DNA from: Ancylobacter sp. TS-1
GTDB lineage: Bacteria; Pseudomonadota; Alphaproteobacteria; Rhizobiales; Xanthobacteraceae
Length of the DNA: 64,000 bases
Direction of reading: 5' to 3'
Assembly: GCF_009223885.1 (NCBI RefSeq)
Contig: NZ_CP045144.1
Span: 3,899,438 to 3,963,437 of the forward strand
Below the pieces are notes generated by a model, which did not search any database, was not told the DNA's origin, and saw only the letters and a program-made list of their open reading frames with translations. Both the position numbers and the translations under genes were made by a program. Of this stretch, positions 25,485 through 34,207 are shown one piece after another. Positions within the stretch are counted from its first letter, which is position 1. Every line of letters begins with the position of its first letter.

Positions 25485-25485
25485 G

Positions 25486-26298
25486 TCAGTTGTTCTCCAG
25501 GCTGCCGACGAGGCCGAAAATGTGACGCCCGCGGATACCCCGGCGGGCCAGTTCGAGTTCGATCACCTGATGGTCGTCGACATCGAGATTGACGCTGTTG
25601 CCAAGGGTGCTGACGTACCATTTCTGGGCGGCGCCATCCTTGGCCTGGAAGATCAGGTCCTTGATGTCGAAGCGGGCGGCGATGTTGAGGATGACGTCCC
25701 AGCGGCTGTCCTCGACGTCCTCGCTGATGCCGTCGGCCTGCACCAGCACCTTCCAGGCGCCGGCCTTCTGATAGGCCTCGATCTGCCGGGCGATGTAGGA
25801 AATGCTCTTGGTCCAGTCCTCGGCGCCCTTCTGGCCGGCCTCGGCAACGACCTTGAGGCCGGCGTCGCGCGCCATGCCGATCAGCCGGCACTTGTCGTCG
25901 AGCGACATGGCGACCTGGGCGCTGGAAACCTCGACGGCATCGGCGCCGAACGCCTTGACCTCGGCGTAGAAACGCCGCGAGACGCCCTGCATGAAGGCCG
26001 CCTCGGTGATGTCGCCGGCGAAGAAGACCGAGATCCCGGCCTCCTTCAGCAGGGCGACCTTGCGGCGGATGAACTCCGGCCGCATCAGCCGGTAGGTGCC
26101 CATGCCGAACTTGAAGAAGTCGATATGGTCGCCCGCCGACTCGATGAGGTCGGTGGCGCGCCCGAGCCCCATGCCGCGGTCCGCGACGATGGTCAGCCCG
26201 CTCTCGCGCGGTCGCGCCGGGCGCGGGGCCATGCGCACGAAGGAGAAGGCGAAGGGATCGGATTCCGCCGGGGGCGGCGGATTTTTCTTATTCGGCAT
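25486..26298 (-). CDS. ComA-family (phosphosulfolactate synthase-like) protein
   Basis: A 270-residue TIM-barrel protein of the ComA/YitD family: PRESGLTIVADRGMGLG, then GDHIDFFKFGMGT, a VFFAGDITEAAF strand and near the end NSVNLDVDDHQVIELELARR. ComA in methanogens and YitD in Bacillus add sulfite to phosphoenolpyruvate to form phosphosulfolactate. A Pro-rich tail of about 15 residues precedes the domain. It is the first gene of the leftward operon, 34 bp from the operator at 26332-26343. In a transporter-linked catabolic setting it may run a related carbon-sulfur lyase or aldolase-like reaction. Confidence 0.82.
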   Translation of the reverse strand: MPNKKNPPPPAESDPFAFSFVRMAPRPARPRESGLTIVADRGMGLGRATDLIESAGDHIDFFKFGMGTYRLMRPEFIRRKVALLKEAGISVFFAGDITEAAFMQGVSRRFYAEVKAFGADAVEVSSAQVAMSLDDKCRLIGMARDAGLKVVAEAGQKGAEDWTKSISYIARQIEAYQKAGAWKVLVQADGISEDVEDSRWDVILNIAARFDIKDLIFQAKDGAAQKWYVSTLGNSVNLDVDDHQVIELELARRGIRGRHIFGLVGSLENN

Positions 26299-26331
26299 TT
26301 CTCTCCCCGAGGACTTGTGTCGTCACTCATG

Positions 26332-26343
26332 TCTTATATAAGA
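26332..26343. promoter_or_regulatory. Second TCTTATATAAGA operator candidate
   Basis: Identical to the 12-bp palindrome at 23169-23180. It sits in the roughly 110-bp divergent promoter between the ComA-like operon (leftward) and the ornithine-cyclodeaminase-like/tctBA operon (rightward), so one bound GntR dimer could govern both. Confidence 0.75.
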
Positions 26344-26407
26344 TAGAACAGTCGTGCAAGAGACGCGATGGGAGCGCCGATGGCGTTCACCGCTGGGAGG
26401 AAGTGGT

Positions 26408-27481
26408 TTGCTGGTTCTGTCCAACGAGGACGCGGAGCGTCTTCTGTCGATGGGCGAGTGCATGGACGCGCTCGCGACCGCCTATCGCGACGCGGCCGAA
26501 GGCACCGCGCTGAATGGGCGCCGGTCCGACATGCTGACGCGTACGGCGCGCGAGGATGCGGTGTACTGCCTGAAGCTGGTCGGCGGCGTCGTGCCGAGCC
26601 TGAAGGTCGGCTCGCTCCGGCTGAACTCCGACATTCTCACCTTTCCCGAAACCGACGGTCGCCGGCGCAAGGTGAAGGTCCCCGCCGCGCCGGGCAATCG
26701 CTGGGTCGGGCTGGTCCTGCTCTTCAGCACCGAGACCGGCGAGCCGCTGGCGATCTTCCCCGACGGCGTGGTCCAGCGCTTCCGGGTCGGTGGCGCGAGC
26801 GGGCTGGCCGTGCGCCACATGGCGCGGGAGGATGCGCGCATCGCCGCCATCATCGGTACCGGCTGGCAGGCCGGGGCGCAGGCGATGGCGGTTGCCGCCG
26901 CCCGTCCCATCGAGGAAATCCGCTGCTTCAGCCCCAATCCCGAAAGCCGCGCCCGTTTCGCGCAGGAGATGACGGCGCTTCTGGGCATCCGCGTCGTGCC
27001 GGCACAGACGGCGGAAGCCGCCGTTGCCGGCGCCGATATCGTGCTGTGCGCGACCAACAGCCTCCAGCCGGTGCTGCGCCGCGAATGGCTGGAGCCCGGC
27101 ATGCATGTCGGCTCGATCCGTGACCGCGAGCTGCCGCCCGAGGTGCTCAAGGCGGTCGACCGCGTGATCATTCACGACCCGGACAATATGGGCAGCGATC
27201 ATCTCGTGATCGCCCGCGGCGTCGAGTACCGGGAGGGCACCAAGGAGATCGTCGGCGATCCCGAACTGCTGGCACTGACGCGCTCGCCCTCGCTGGCCGA
27301 ACTCGTCGCCGGCAAGGTGCCGGGCCGCGCCAGCCCGGACGAGATCACCTGTTTCCTCAACTATCACGGGGTCGGCTACCAGTTCGCGGCCACCGGCGCC
27401 GTGCTCTACGCCAAGGCGCTCGCCGCCGGGGCCGGGCACGCATTGCCTGGCGAATGGTTCACCGAGACAGTGCACCCCTGA
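26408..27481 (+). CDS. Ornithine cyclodeaminase / mu-crystallin family dehydrogenase
   Basis: A 357-residue protein. I choose the TTG at 26408, because GGGAGGA lies just upstream and the preceding in-frame residues look unlike the family; a GTG at 26354 is possible. Features: LKVGSLRLNSDI and a Rossmann loop GTGWQAGAQA near the middle, then ATNSLQPVLRREWL. Members use NAD(P)H to reduce imines or ketones, or cyclise ornithine. It is the first gene of a rightward operon with tctB and tctA, so it probably converts the transported compound or its first product. Confidence 0.85.
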   Translation: MLVLSNEDAERLLSMGECMDALATAYRDAAEGTALNGRRSDMLTRTAREDAVYCLKLVGGVVPSLKVGSLRLNSDILTFPETDGRRRKVKVPAAPGNRWVGLVLLFSTETGEPLAIFPDGVVQRFRVGGASGLAVRHMAREDARIAAIIGTGWQAGAQAMAVAAARPIEEIRCFSPNPESRARFAQEMTALLGIRVVPAQTAEAAVAGADIVLCATNSLQPVLRREWLEPGMHVGSIRDRELPPEVLKAVDRVIIHDPDNMGSDHLVIARGVEYREGTKEIVGDPELLALTRSPSLAELVAGKVPGRASPDEITCFLNYHGVGYQFAATGAVLYAKALAAGAGHALPGEWFTETVHP

Positions 27482-27505
27482 GCGGGCAGCAAGAGGAGCC
27501 GAACC

Positions 27506-28003
27506 ATGCGAAGCCGGCTGGCTAATTCGGGCGTCGGGCTGTGGACGGGTCTCGTCCTCCTCGCCTTCTCGATTGTTTACTGGACACAGGCCGACGCCCT
27601 TCCCCGCAGCTCGCTGGGCGGCTCCGTCGGCTCGGACGGGCTGCCCAAGCTGCTCGGCGGCGCGCTCGCGGTGATGTCGTGCCTGCTGATCGTCCAGTCG
27701 CTTTTGGCGCAGCCCGAGAAGCGGCAGCAGGAGCGCGATGACCTTCCCAGCCGCACGGAGTTCCTGCGGGCGCTCGGCTTCTGGAGCATCGCCGCCGGCT
27801 TCGTGCTGGCGCTGCCGTGGCTTGGCTATCCAGTCGCGGTGGCGGCCGTTCTGCTGACGATCGGGATGTATTACGGGCGGCGGCCCTCGCTGCGGCTGCT
27901 GGCCTTTGCACTCATCGGCGCCGCCATCTTCTTCCTTCTGTTCCACACGCTGCTCGGCGTGCCGGTGCCTTCCGGCATCTGGATGGACCTTCTCGCGCGC
28001 TGA
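27506..28003 (+). CDS. tctB: TctB small membrane subunit of the second TTT system
   Basis: A 165-residue protein with four hydrophobic helices, starting MRSRLANSGVGLWTGLVLLA and ending LLGVPVPSGIWMDLL, the usual TctB C-terminus. An AAGAGGAG ribosome site precedes the ATG. It lies 24 bp after the dehydrogenase gene and 34 bp before tctA. Confidence 0.87.
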   Translation: MRSRLANSGVGLWTGLVLLAFSIVYWTQADALPRSSLGGSVGSDGLPKLLGGALAVMSCLLIVQSLLAQPEKRQQERDDLPSRTEFLRALGFWSIAAGFVLALPWLGYPVAVAAVLLTIGMYYGRRPSLRLLAFALIGAAIFFLLFHTLLGVPVPSGIWMDLLAR

Positions 28004-28037
28004 GAAGTCCGCCGACAGACGCGCTTCGGAGTGAAGC

Positions 28038-29525
28038 ATGCAGAATTTCCTCTACATGGTGGAAGCGATGGCTTCCCCATCCATCATCGTCGCCGCCTTT
28101 GCGGGGTGCCTGTGGGGTATGCTCGGGGGCTCGCTGCCGGGCATCAGCACCTCGATCGCCATGGCGCTGCTGCTGCCCTTCACCTTCGATCTCAACCCCT
28201 CGACGGCGATGGTGCTGCTGGCCTCGGTCTATGTCGGCGCCGAATATGGCGGCTCGATCCCGGCGATCCTGATCCGCACGCCGGCTTCCGGTTCGGCGGC
28301 CGCCACGGTGTTCGACGGCTACGAGATGCACCGGCAGGGGCGCAGCGGCGAGGCGCTCGGTCTGTCGCTGGTCGGCGGCACCATTGGCGGGCTTGTCGGC
28401 CTCGTCGTGCTCGCGACCGCGACCGAGACGGTGGCCCAGCTGGCGCTGCTGTTCACCCCGCCCGCCTATGCCGCGCTCGGCATTCTCGGCATCAGCGTGG
28501 TGGCGTCGGTATCGTCCGGCGCCATGGTCAAGGGCGTGATCGCCGGCATTCTCGGCCTGATGCTCGCGACCATCGGCACCGATCCGATCTCCGGCGTCGG
28601 CCGCTTCATCTACGGGCAGGCCGACCTTCTGGAAGGCATCAGCATCATTCTGATCATGATGGGCCTGTTCGCCCTGAGCGAGCAGATGATCCAGGCCGGG
28701 CAGCCGGACATGGCGACCAATCCCGAGGCGCGCCGCTCGACCCGCCTCGTGCTGCCGAGCCTCAAGACGCTGTGGCGCCTGCGCGTGCCGCAGGTCATCG
28801 CCTGGGTGCTGGGCCTGATCGAAGGTTTGATGCCGGGAGGGGGCGGCTCTGTTGCCTCCTTCATGTCCTATAACGAGGCCAAGCGCTGGTCGAAGGAGCC
28901 GGAGAAGTTCGGCCACGGCTCGGAAGAGGGCGTGATCGCCCCGGAGACCGCCAACAACGTCGTCGCCTCGACGGCGCTGATCCCGACGCTGAGCTTCGGT
29001 ATTCCCGGCTCCAACTCGACCGCCGTGCTGCTGGGCGCGCTGCTGATCCACGGCCTCCAGCCGGGGCCGCTGCTGTTCGCCCGTCACCCGGAAGTCGTCT
29101 ACGGGCTGTTCGGCGGCCTGTTCATCGCCAATTTCGCGATGCTGGCGCTGGGTGTGGTCCTGCTGTCGCCGATCATCTGGCTGGTGAACCAGCCCAAGCC
29201 CTTTCTGCAGGGCGGCATCTTCATCCTCATCATGTCCGGCGTCTATTCGGTGAACAACAGCACCTTCGACCTCGGGCTGGTGCTGGGAATCGGCATGCTC
29301 GGCTTCACCCTGCGCACGCTCGGCTTCCCGCTGCTGCCGATGGTGCTCGGCGCGGTGCTGGGGCCGATGATCGAGTCCAATTACCGGCGCTCGCTGATGA
29401 TGGGCGGCGGCGACCTCTCCATCTTCGTGCGCGATCCGGTCAGCGCGGTACTGCTGGCGCTCGCCGTGCTGATGCTGGTGACGTCCTTCCTCCGCGAGAT
29501 GCGGCACGGCGGCAAGACGGGATGA
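28038..29525 (+). CDS. tctA: TctA large membrane subunit of the second TTT system
   Basis: A 495-residue full-length TctA with GMLGGSLPGISTSIAMALLL near residue 30, the PAILIRTPASGSAA loop and a second PGGGGSVASF motif at mid-length. It forms the permease with TctB and receives ligand from the TctC at 22144-23118. The genes of this transporter are split between two strands, with the catabolic enzymes inside, an arrangement that supports a dedicated uptake-plus-degradation locus. Confidence 0.94.
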   Translation: MQNFLYMVEAMASPSIIVAAFAGCLWGMLGGSLPGISTSIAMALLLPFTFDLNPSTAMVLLASVYVGAEYGGSIPAILIRTPASGSAAATVFDGYEMHRQGRSGEALGLSLVGGTIGGLVGLVVLATATETVAQLALLFTPPAYAALGILGISVVASVSSGAMVKGVIAGILGLMLATIGTDPISGVGRFIYGQADLLEGISIILIMMGLFALSEQMIQAGQPDMATNPEARRSTRLVLPSLKTLWRLRVPQVIAWVLGLIEGLMPGGGGSVASFMSYNEAKRWSKEPEKFGHGSEEGVIAPETANNVVASTALIPTLSFGIPGSNSTAVLLGALLIHGLQPGPLLFARHPEVVYGLFGGLFIANFAMLALGVVLLSPIIWLVNQPKPFLQGGIFILIMSGVYSVNNSTFDLGLVLGIGMLGFTLRTLGFPLLPMVLGAVLGPMIESNYRRSLMMGGGDLSIFVRDPVSAVLLALAVLMLVTSFLREMRHGGKTG

Positions 29526-29635
29526 GGAACGGGCCGCCGCGCAGGCGTTCGAGCCGTGCTTTGGCGCCGATCGGGCGCTCGTTCAGGCGCGCGGCGTAGA
29601 CGGCAAGCCCAACGACGAAAGGGCGGGATGCTGCC

Positions 29636-30700
29636 TTACGCCGCCGTCATGGTTCCATCGTGGGTGCTTTTCACGGCCCTTGCCCCGCCTGCCTTCACGG
29701 CGGCCAGCACGTTGCACACTCCGTTGTGCTCGACCAGCATGCCGCAGCTCGTGGCGAAATCCGGGCGCGGCAGCAGCCGGCTTTCGCCCAGTTCCATGTG
29801 AACGTCGATCAGGCAGTCGACAAAACGGCGGGCCAGCCTGAAGTCCGCCGCGCCGGGGCCGACCATGGCGGTGATCGGGTTGACGATGCGCATGAGGTCC
29901 GGGCGCAGCGCTCGCAGAGCGCCGGCCGCGAACAGCGGCTCCGCCGTATGGTCCAGCACGTAGCCGATGTTCCGGCCTGAAAGGATCAGGGCGAGCTGCG
30001 ACTGAATCCCGAGCCCGATGTCGCCGGAGAAGGTGCCCGAGCGCGTGCGTTCGGGATGGTAATATTCGAGATGGCCGCGGTTGCAGTAGGAGGCGGCCTC
30101 GATGTCCGCCATGGTCAGTTCGTCATCCGGAACGGTGAACAGGGGGTGCCTGTCGCCGCAGCACATATAGCCCTGCTCGTCGAACAGATGCTGGTAGATG
30201 AGCTGGGGGTACTGCTCGTTCACCAGGCCGATGCCGACATGCACCATGCCGTCCGCGACCCGGCCCGTGAGCTGGAAACCCAGCATGACCTCCATGCGGA
30301 ACCGCACATTGGGGTAGTATTGCGAGAAGCGGCGGATCGCCTCGTGAATGCGCGCCGAGGGGTTCTCGACGATGCCGTCCTGAATGCCGACGCAGAGTTC
30401 GTAGGCGACGCTCTGGTTGACGTTCGACGCCTTCTGCTTGAACGCCTCGATCGAGGCGAACAGTTCCTTGGCGGCCCGGTAGACCTCCTCGCCCTCGCGG
30501 AACAGCTTGAAGCCCTTCGGCCCGCGCCGGCACAGCCGCGTGCCGAGGCGAATTTCCAGCGTCTTGAGACTCTCGCTCAGGGTGGACTGCGAGAGATTGA
30601 GCGCCGCCTGCGCGGCGGTGAAGCTGCGCTCCTCGACGATCGTGCAGAAATAACGCAGCAGCTTCAGGTCCACATCGTAGATCTGGCTGAGGTTCGACAT
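29636..30700 (-). CDS. LysR-family regulator, divergent from the monooxygenase operon
   Basis: A 354-residue LysR protein from the ATG at 30700 (AAAGGG upstream). Helix-turn-helix region: LKLLRYFCTIVEERSFTAA then LNLSQSTLSESLKTLEIRLG. The effector domain is long and carries a C-terminal extension of about 50 residues beyond the usual length, ending GTMTAA. It faces the FMN monooxygenase and flavin reductase genes across a 288-bp divergent promoter and probably controls them. Confidence 0.85.
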   Translation of the reverse strand: MSNLSQIYDVDLKLLRYFCTIVEERSFTAAQAALNLSQSTLSESLKTLEIRLGTRLCRRGPKGFKLFREGEEVYRAAKELFASIEAFKQKASNVNQSVAYELCVGIQDGIVENPSARIHEAIRRFSQYYPNVRFRMEVMLGFQLTGRVADGMVHVGIGLVNEQYPQLIYQHLFDEQGYMCCGDRHPLFTVPDDELTMADIEAASYCNRGHLEYYHPERTRSGTFSGDIGLGIQSQLALILSGRNIGYVLDHTAEPLFAAGALRALRPDLMRIVNPITAMVGPGAADFRLARRFVDCLIDVHMELGESRLLPRPDFATSCGMLVEHNGVCNVLAAVKAGGARAVKSTHDGTMTAA

Positions 30701-30835
30701 GGCCGGCCCTTTCTGACGTCGATTGCACGCGCGCCCCCTCGACAGGCGTCGTAGCAAATTGTGCGCCGCACCAGGATCCATCCCAAGTCCTTGACGCTTC
30801 GAGGGATCGGAGATGTCTATCGTTTAATCACCTAG

Positions 30836-30851
30836 GGAATAGTGCCTATCC
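30836..30851. promoter_or_regulatory. Possible LysR binding site
   Basis: GGAATAG-TGC-CTATCC, an imperfect inverted repeat in the AT-rich middle of the gap between the LysR gene and the monooxygenase. It has a dyad typical in size for LysR recognition boxes. The remaining 270 bp of the gap show nothing else I recognise. Confidence 0.35.
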
Positions 30852-30988
30852 ATTAGTCGTTCGCGACAGGATTGCCCAATGCGGAGGCCGCGCCCACCAG
30901 AACATCGCTTGGGGTTTTGGCGATGGCGGCGTGGGAGGGCGCGAGCATAGGTTTCAAGGCATTCCGCCGTCGGCCCAAGGGGACTTTC

Positions 30989-32302
30989 ATGAGCGCAAAA
31001 CCGTTCCATCTCGGATGGTTCACCAATTTTGCGGTCGATGAATGGACCCGGCCCTTCACCGGCGGCGGTGGCGATCCGTGGGATGGCGGCTTCTACATCG
31101 ACATGGCGAAGGCGATGGAGCGCGCCTGCTTCGACTACATCATGCTGGAGGACACGCTGATGATCTCGGAAGCCTATGGCGGCAACACCGAGATGTACCT
31201 CAAGCACAACATCATGGGCCCCAAGGCGGACCCTTCGCCGCTGGCGGCGCTCATCGGGGCGAACACGTCGCATCTGGGCGTGGTCGCCACCTTCTCCACC
31301 ATGGCCTATCCGCCCTTCATGCTGGCCCGGCTGTGCTCCACGCTGGACAATATCTGCCGTGGCCGCTTCGGCTGGAACATCGTGACCACCGGCGAGGATC
31401 TCGCGGCGCAGAATTTCGGCATGGAGAAGCTGCCGCCGCGCCAGCTCCGCTACGACATGGCCGACGAATATGTCGAGCTGGTCAAGCAGCTCTGGGCGAG
31501 CTGGGAGCCCGGGGCCGTGGTCCGCGATCCCGCCACCGGCACCTATGCCGACCACACCAGGATCAAGCCCATCAACTTCAAGGGCACCTATTACAGCAGC
31601 CGTGGCCCGCTGAACTGCGCCCCCTCTCCGCAGGGGCGGCCGGCCTTCGTGCAGGCGGGCGGCTCGCCGCGCGGGCGCGAGTTCGCCGCCATGACGGCGG
31701 ACAGCATCATCGCGCCCTCGATGGGCGTCGCCGGGCTGAAAGCCTATCGCGACGATGTGCGCGCCCGCGCCGAGGCGGGAGGGCGCAACCCCGACGACAT
31801 CAAGGTGCTCTTCGTGGTCGCCCCCATTCTCGGCGAGACCGAGGCGGAGGCGAAGGCCAAGGCAGCGCGGATCATCGAGGCGCCGGACTATTACGAGAAG
31901 ACGCTGGCGCTGGTCGCCGCGATAACCGACATCGATTTCTCGACCTTCGATCTCGACGCGCCGCTGCCCCACCTCACCACCAATGGCGAGCAGGGTTCGC
32001 TCGATGCGTTCCAGCAGTCGGGGTCGGGCAAGACGCTGCGCCAGCTCTGCGCCGACCAGCTCTCGCGCGGCCTCGACGGTCTCGTCGGCACGCCCGATCA
32101 GGTCGCCGAGCGCATGGGCGAGGTCATGGCCGAGGTCGGTGGCGACGGCTTCCTGATCACCCGGCCGTTCACCACCAATATCAGCCGCCAGTACATCAAC
32201 GAGATCTGCGAGGGGCTGGTGCCGGCGCTGCAGCGGCGCGGGCTCGCCCGCACCCGCTACACCCCCGGCGCGACGCTGCGGCAGACGCTGCGCGAATTCT
32301 GA
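30989..32302 (+). CDS. NtaA/SnaA/DszA-family FMN-dependent monooxygenase (1)
   Basis: A 437-residue luciferase-like TIM-barrel monooxygenase from the ATG at 30989 (AAGGGG site). Family motifs: KPFHLGWFTNF, MERACFDYIMLEDTL, GRFGWNIVTTGEDLAAQNFG and the conserved RGPLNCAPSPQGRP followed by QAGGSPRGRE. These two-component enzymes use reduced FMN from a partner reductase to attack chelators, sulfones, sulfonates or nitriles. Two flavin reductase genes follow directly. Substrate is not predictable; a DszA/SfnG-like sulfur role or an NTA-like role are both open. Confidence 0.9.
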   Translation: MSAKPFHLGWFTNFAVDEWTRPFTGGGGDPWDGGFYIDMAKAMERACFDYIMLEDTLMISEAYGGNTEMYLKHNIMGPKADPSPLAALIGANTSHLGVVATFSTMAYPPFMLARLCSTLDNICRGRFGWNIVTTGEDLAAQNFGMEKLPPRQLRYDMADEYVELVKQLWASWEPGAVVRDPATGTYADHTRIKPINFKGTYYSSRGPLNCAPSPQGRPAFVQAGGSPRGREFAAMTADSIIAPSMGVAGLKAYRDDVRARAEAGGRNPDDIKVLFVVAPILGETEAEAKAKAARIIEAPDYYEKTLALVAAITDIDFSTFDLDAPLPHLTTNGEQGSLDAFQQSGSGKTLRQLCADQLSRGLDGLVGTPDQVAERMGEVMAEVGGDGFLITRPFTTNISRQYINEICEGLVPALQRRGLARTRYTPGATLRQTLREF

Positions 32303-32342
32303 GGCTGTGGACCGTGAGCTTCCCCGCAACGCTGGAGGACCG

Positions 32343-32858
32343 ATGAGCGTAACCGCACCGGGCGGCGCGGAAGACGCCGTCAGCCGAGACATCTACCGCG
32401 CCGGCATGGCCAAGCTGCCGGCGGCGGTGAACATCATCACCAGCATCGGCGAGGACGGCCGGTGCGGCTTCACCGCCTCGGCCGTGTGCTCGGTGACCGA
32501 CAGCCCGCCGACCCTGCTGGTTTGCGTCAATCGCTCCAACCAGTCGCACAAGGCCATCGCCACCAGCCGCGTGCTGTGCGTCAACACGCTGGCCGGGCCG
32601 CATCACGAGGCGCTGTCCATGGCGTTTGCCGGCGGCGTCAAGACCATGGGCGAGCGCTTCGACGGCGCCCCGTGGATGGAACTCGTCACCGGCGCGCCGG
32701 TCCTCGCGGAGGCGACCGTCGCCTTCGACTGCCGGGTCACGCGGATGGCGACGGTCGGGACCCATGACGTGATGTTCTGCGAGGTGCTGGGCCTCCATGA
32801 AGGCGGCAGCAGCGAGGGGTTGGTCTATTTCGGCCGGCGTTTCCACCATCTGACCTGA
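32343..32858 (+). CDS. Flavin reductase domain protein (1)
   Basis: A 171-residue NtaB/HpaC/RutF-type NAD(P)H:flavin reductase starting at the ATG at 32343 behind CTGGAGG. Motifs: MAKLPAAVNIITSIGEDGRC, CGFTASAVCSVTDSPPTLLV (20 residues) and a C-terminal GLVYFGRRFHHL, all typical. It would supply FMNH2 to the monooxygenase encoded 40 bp upstream. Confidence 0.9.
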   Translation: MSVTAPGGAEDAVSRDIYRAGMAKLPAAVNIITSIGEDGRCGFTASAVCSVTDSPPTLLVCVNRSNQSHKAIATSRVLCVNTLAGPHHEALSMAFAGGVKTMGERFDGAPWMELVTGAPVLAEATVAFDCRVTRMATVGTHDVMFCEVLGLHEGGSSEGLVYFGRRFHHLT

Positions 32859-32893
32859 CACGTGCCGACCCTGCGATCTGGAGGAGGACCATC

Positions 32894-33409
32894 ATGACGG
32901 CCCTGGAGGCTCAAAGTCCCGTCGACGCGAAGACCTTCTGGCGCGTTCTCAGCGAGAGGGCCACGGGAATGACCGTCGTCACCGCGCAGGGCGAGGACGG
33001 CCCGGCCGGCTTCCTCGGCCTGTCGGCGGCCCATGTCGCGGCCGATCCGCCGACGCTGCTGGTGTCGGTGGACGCGAAGACGAGCGCGCTCGGCGCCATT
33101 CTCGCCCGGCGCCATTTCGCGGTGAACTTCCTCCCCGCCGGCGCGGCCCATGTCGCCGACGCCTTCTCCGGCAGGACGGGGCTGTCCGGTGCGGACCGCT
33201 TCGTCGCGGGCGAATGGGGCGCGCTGGCCACCGGCGCGCCGGTGTTCCTCGGTGCGCTCGGCGTGTTCGACTGCGCGGTCGATCAGGTGGTCGAGCGCGG
33301 CAGCATCTCCATCGTCATCGGGACGGTGGTCGGGGCGCGCGCGGCGGGGAGCGGCGAGCCGCTGGTGTTCTTCCGCGGCAAGACGATTGCCGGGCTCGCG
33401 GAGGGCTGA
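32894..33409 (+). CDS. Flavin reductase domain protein (2)
   Basis: A second, divergent 171-residue flavin reductase, 35 bp after the first, with ERATGMTVVTAQGEDGPAG, LGLSAAHVAADPPTLLVSVD and EPLVFFRGKTIAGL. Having two adjacent reductases but different sequences suggests that each serves one of the two FMN monooxygenases of the region (30989 and 36610), or that they differ in flavin or NAD(P)H preference. Confidence 0.88.
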   Translation: MTALEAQSPVDAKTFWRVLSERATGMTVVTAQGEDGPAGFLGLSAAHVAADPPTLLVSVDAKTSALGAILARRHFAVNFLPAGAAHVADAFSGRTGLSGADRFVAGEWGALATGAPVFLGALGVFDCAVDQVVERGSISIVIGTVVGARAAGSGEPLVFFRGKTIAGLAEG

Positions 33410-33424
33410 GCCGCGGGGTTCCGG

Positions 33425-34207
33425 TCAGCGCAGGATCTGCGCGAGGAAGCCGCGCAGCCGCTCGCTGCGCGGGTTGGCGAAGAACTCCTGCGCCGGGCCC
33501 TGCTCGACGATCGCGCCCCGGTCCATGAACACGCAGCGATCGGCGACGCGGCGCGCGAAGCCCATCTCATGGGTGACGCAGACCATGGTGACGCCGGTCG
33601 CGGCCAGTTCCTCGATCACCCCCAGCACCTCGTTGACCATCTCCGGATCGAGCGCCGAGGTCGGCTCGTCGAACAGCAGGATGCGCGGCTCCATGCACAG
33701 CGCGCGGGCGATGGCGACGCGCTGCTGCTGCCCGCCCGACAGGCGCGCGGGGTACTTCCCGGCGTGGTCGGCCAGATGCACCCGCTCCAGATGCCGCATG
33801 GCGAGCCGCTCCGCCTGCTCCTTGCCCAGCCCGCGATTGAGGCGCGGGGCGAGCATGCAGTTTTCCAGCGCGGTCAGGTGCGGAAACAGGTTGAAGTGCT
33901 GGAACACCATGCCGACCTCCTGCCGGATGTCCTGCACGGTGCCTTCCTCGGCGGTGAGGTCGATGCCGTTCACCCTTATGCGGCCGCCATCGCGACGTTC
34001 CAGCGCGTTGATGCAGCGGATCAGCGTCGACTTGCCCGAGCCCGAGGGCCCGCAGATCACGATCTTCTCACCGCGCCGCACCTCGAGGTCGACGCCGTCG
34101 AGGGCGCGGTGGCGGCCATAGAGCTTAACCACGCCGTAAAGGCCGATGGCCGGCTCGTCCGCTTCCGGCGCGGGCAGGGGGCCGGGCGTTTCGGCGGACG
34201 GTTTCAC
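33425..34207 (-). CDS. Polar amino acid-type ABC transporter ATPase
   Basis: A 260-residue ATPase of the GlnQ/HisP group: Walker A GPSGSGKST, Q-loop GMVFQHFNLFPH, signature LSGGQQQRVAIARAL, Walker B RILLFDEPTSALD and switch CVTHEMGF. It starts with a GTG at 34207 that overlaps the permease stop (GTGA). It is the last gene of a four-gene transporter operon (binding protein, two permeases, ATPase) that converges on the flavin reductase genes. Confidence 0.93.
   Translation of the reverse strand: MKPSAETPGPLPAPEADEPAIGLYGVVKLYGRHRALDGVDLEVRRGEKIVICGPSGSGKSTLIRCINALERRDGGRIRVNGIDLTAEEGTVQDIRQEVGMVFQHFNLFPHLTALENCMLAPRLNRGLGKEQAERLAMRHLERVHLADHAGKYPARLSGGQQQRVAIARALCMEPRILLFDEPTSALDPEMVNEVLGVIEELAATGVTMVCVTHEMGFARRVADRCVFMDRGAIVEQGPAQEFFANPRSERLRGFLAQILR

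Noticed and set aside
26354..26407. Upstream GTG start (26354) for the ornithine cyclodeaminase-like gene
   Set aside because: The 18 extra residues are Arg/Trp-rich and unlike the family, and a strong GGGAGGA stands before the TTG at 26408.
27912..29507. 531-codon minus-strand open frame opposite tctA
   Set aside because: Antisense of TctA; composition typical of a non-coding frame.
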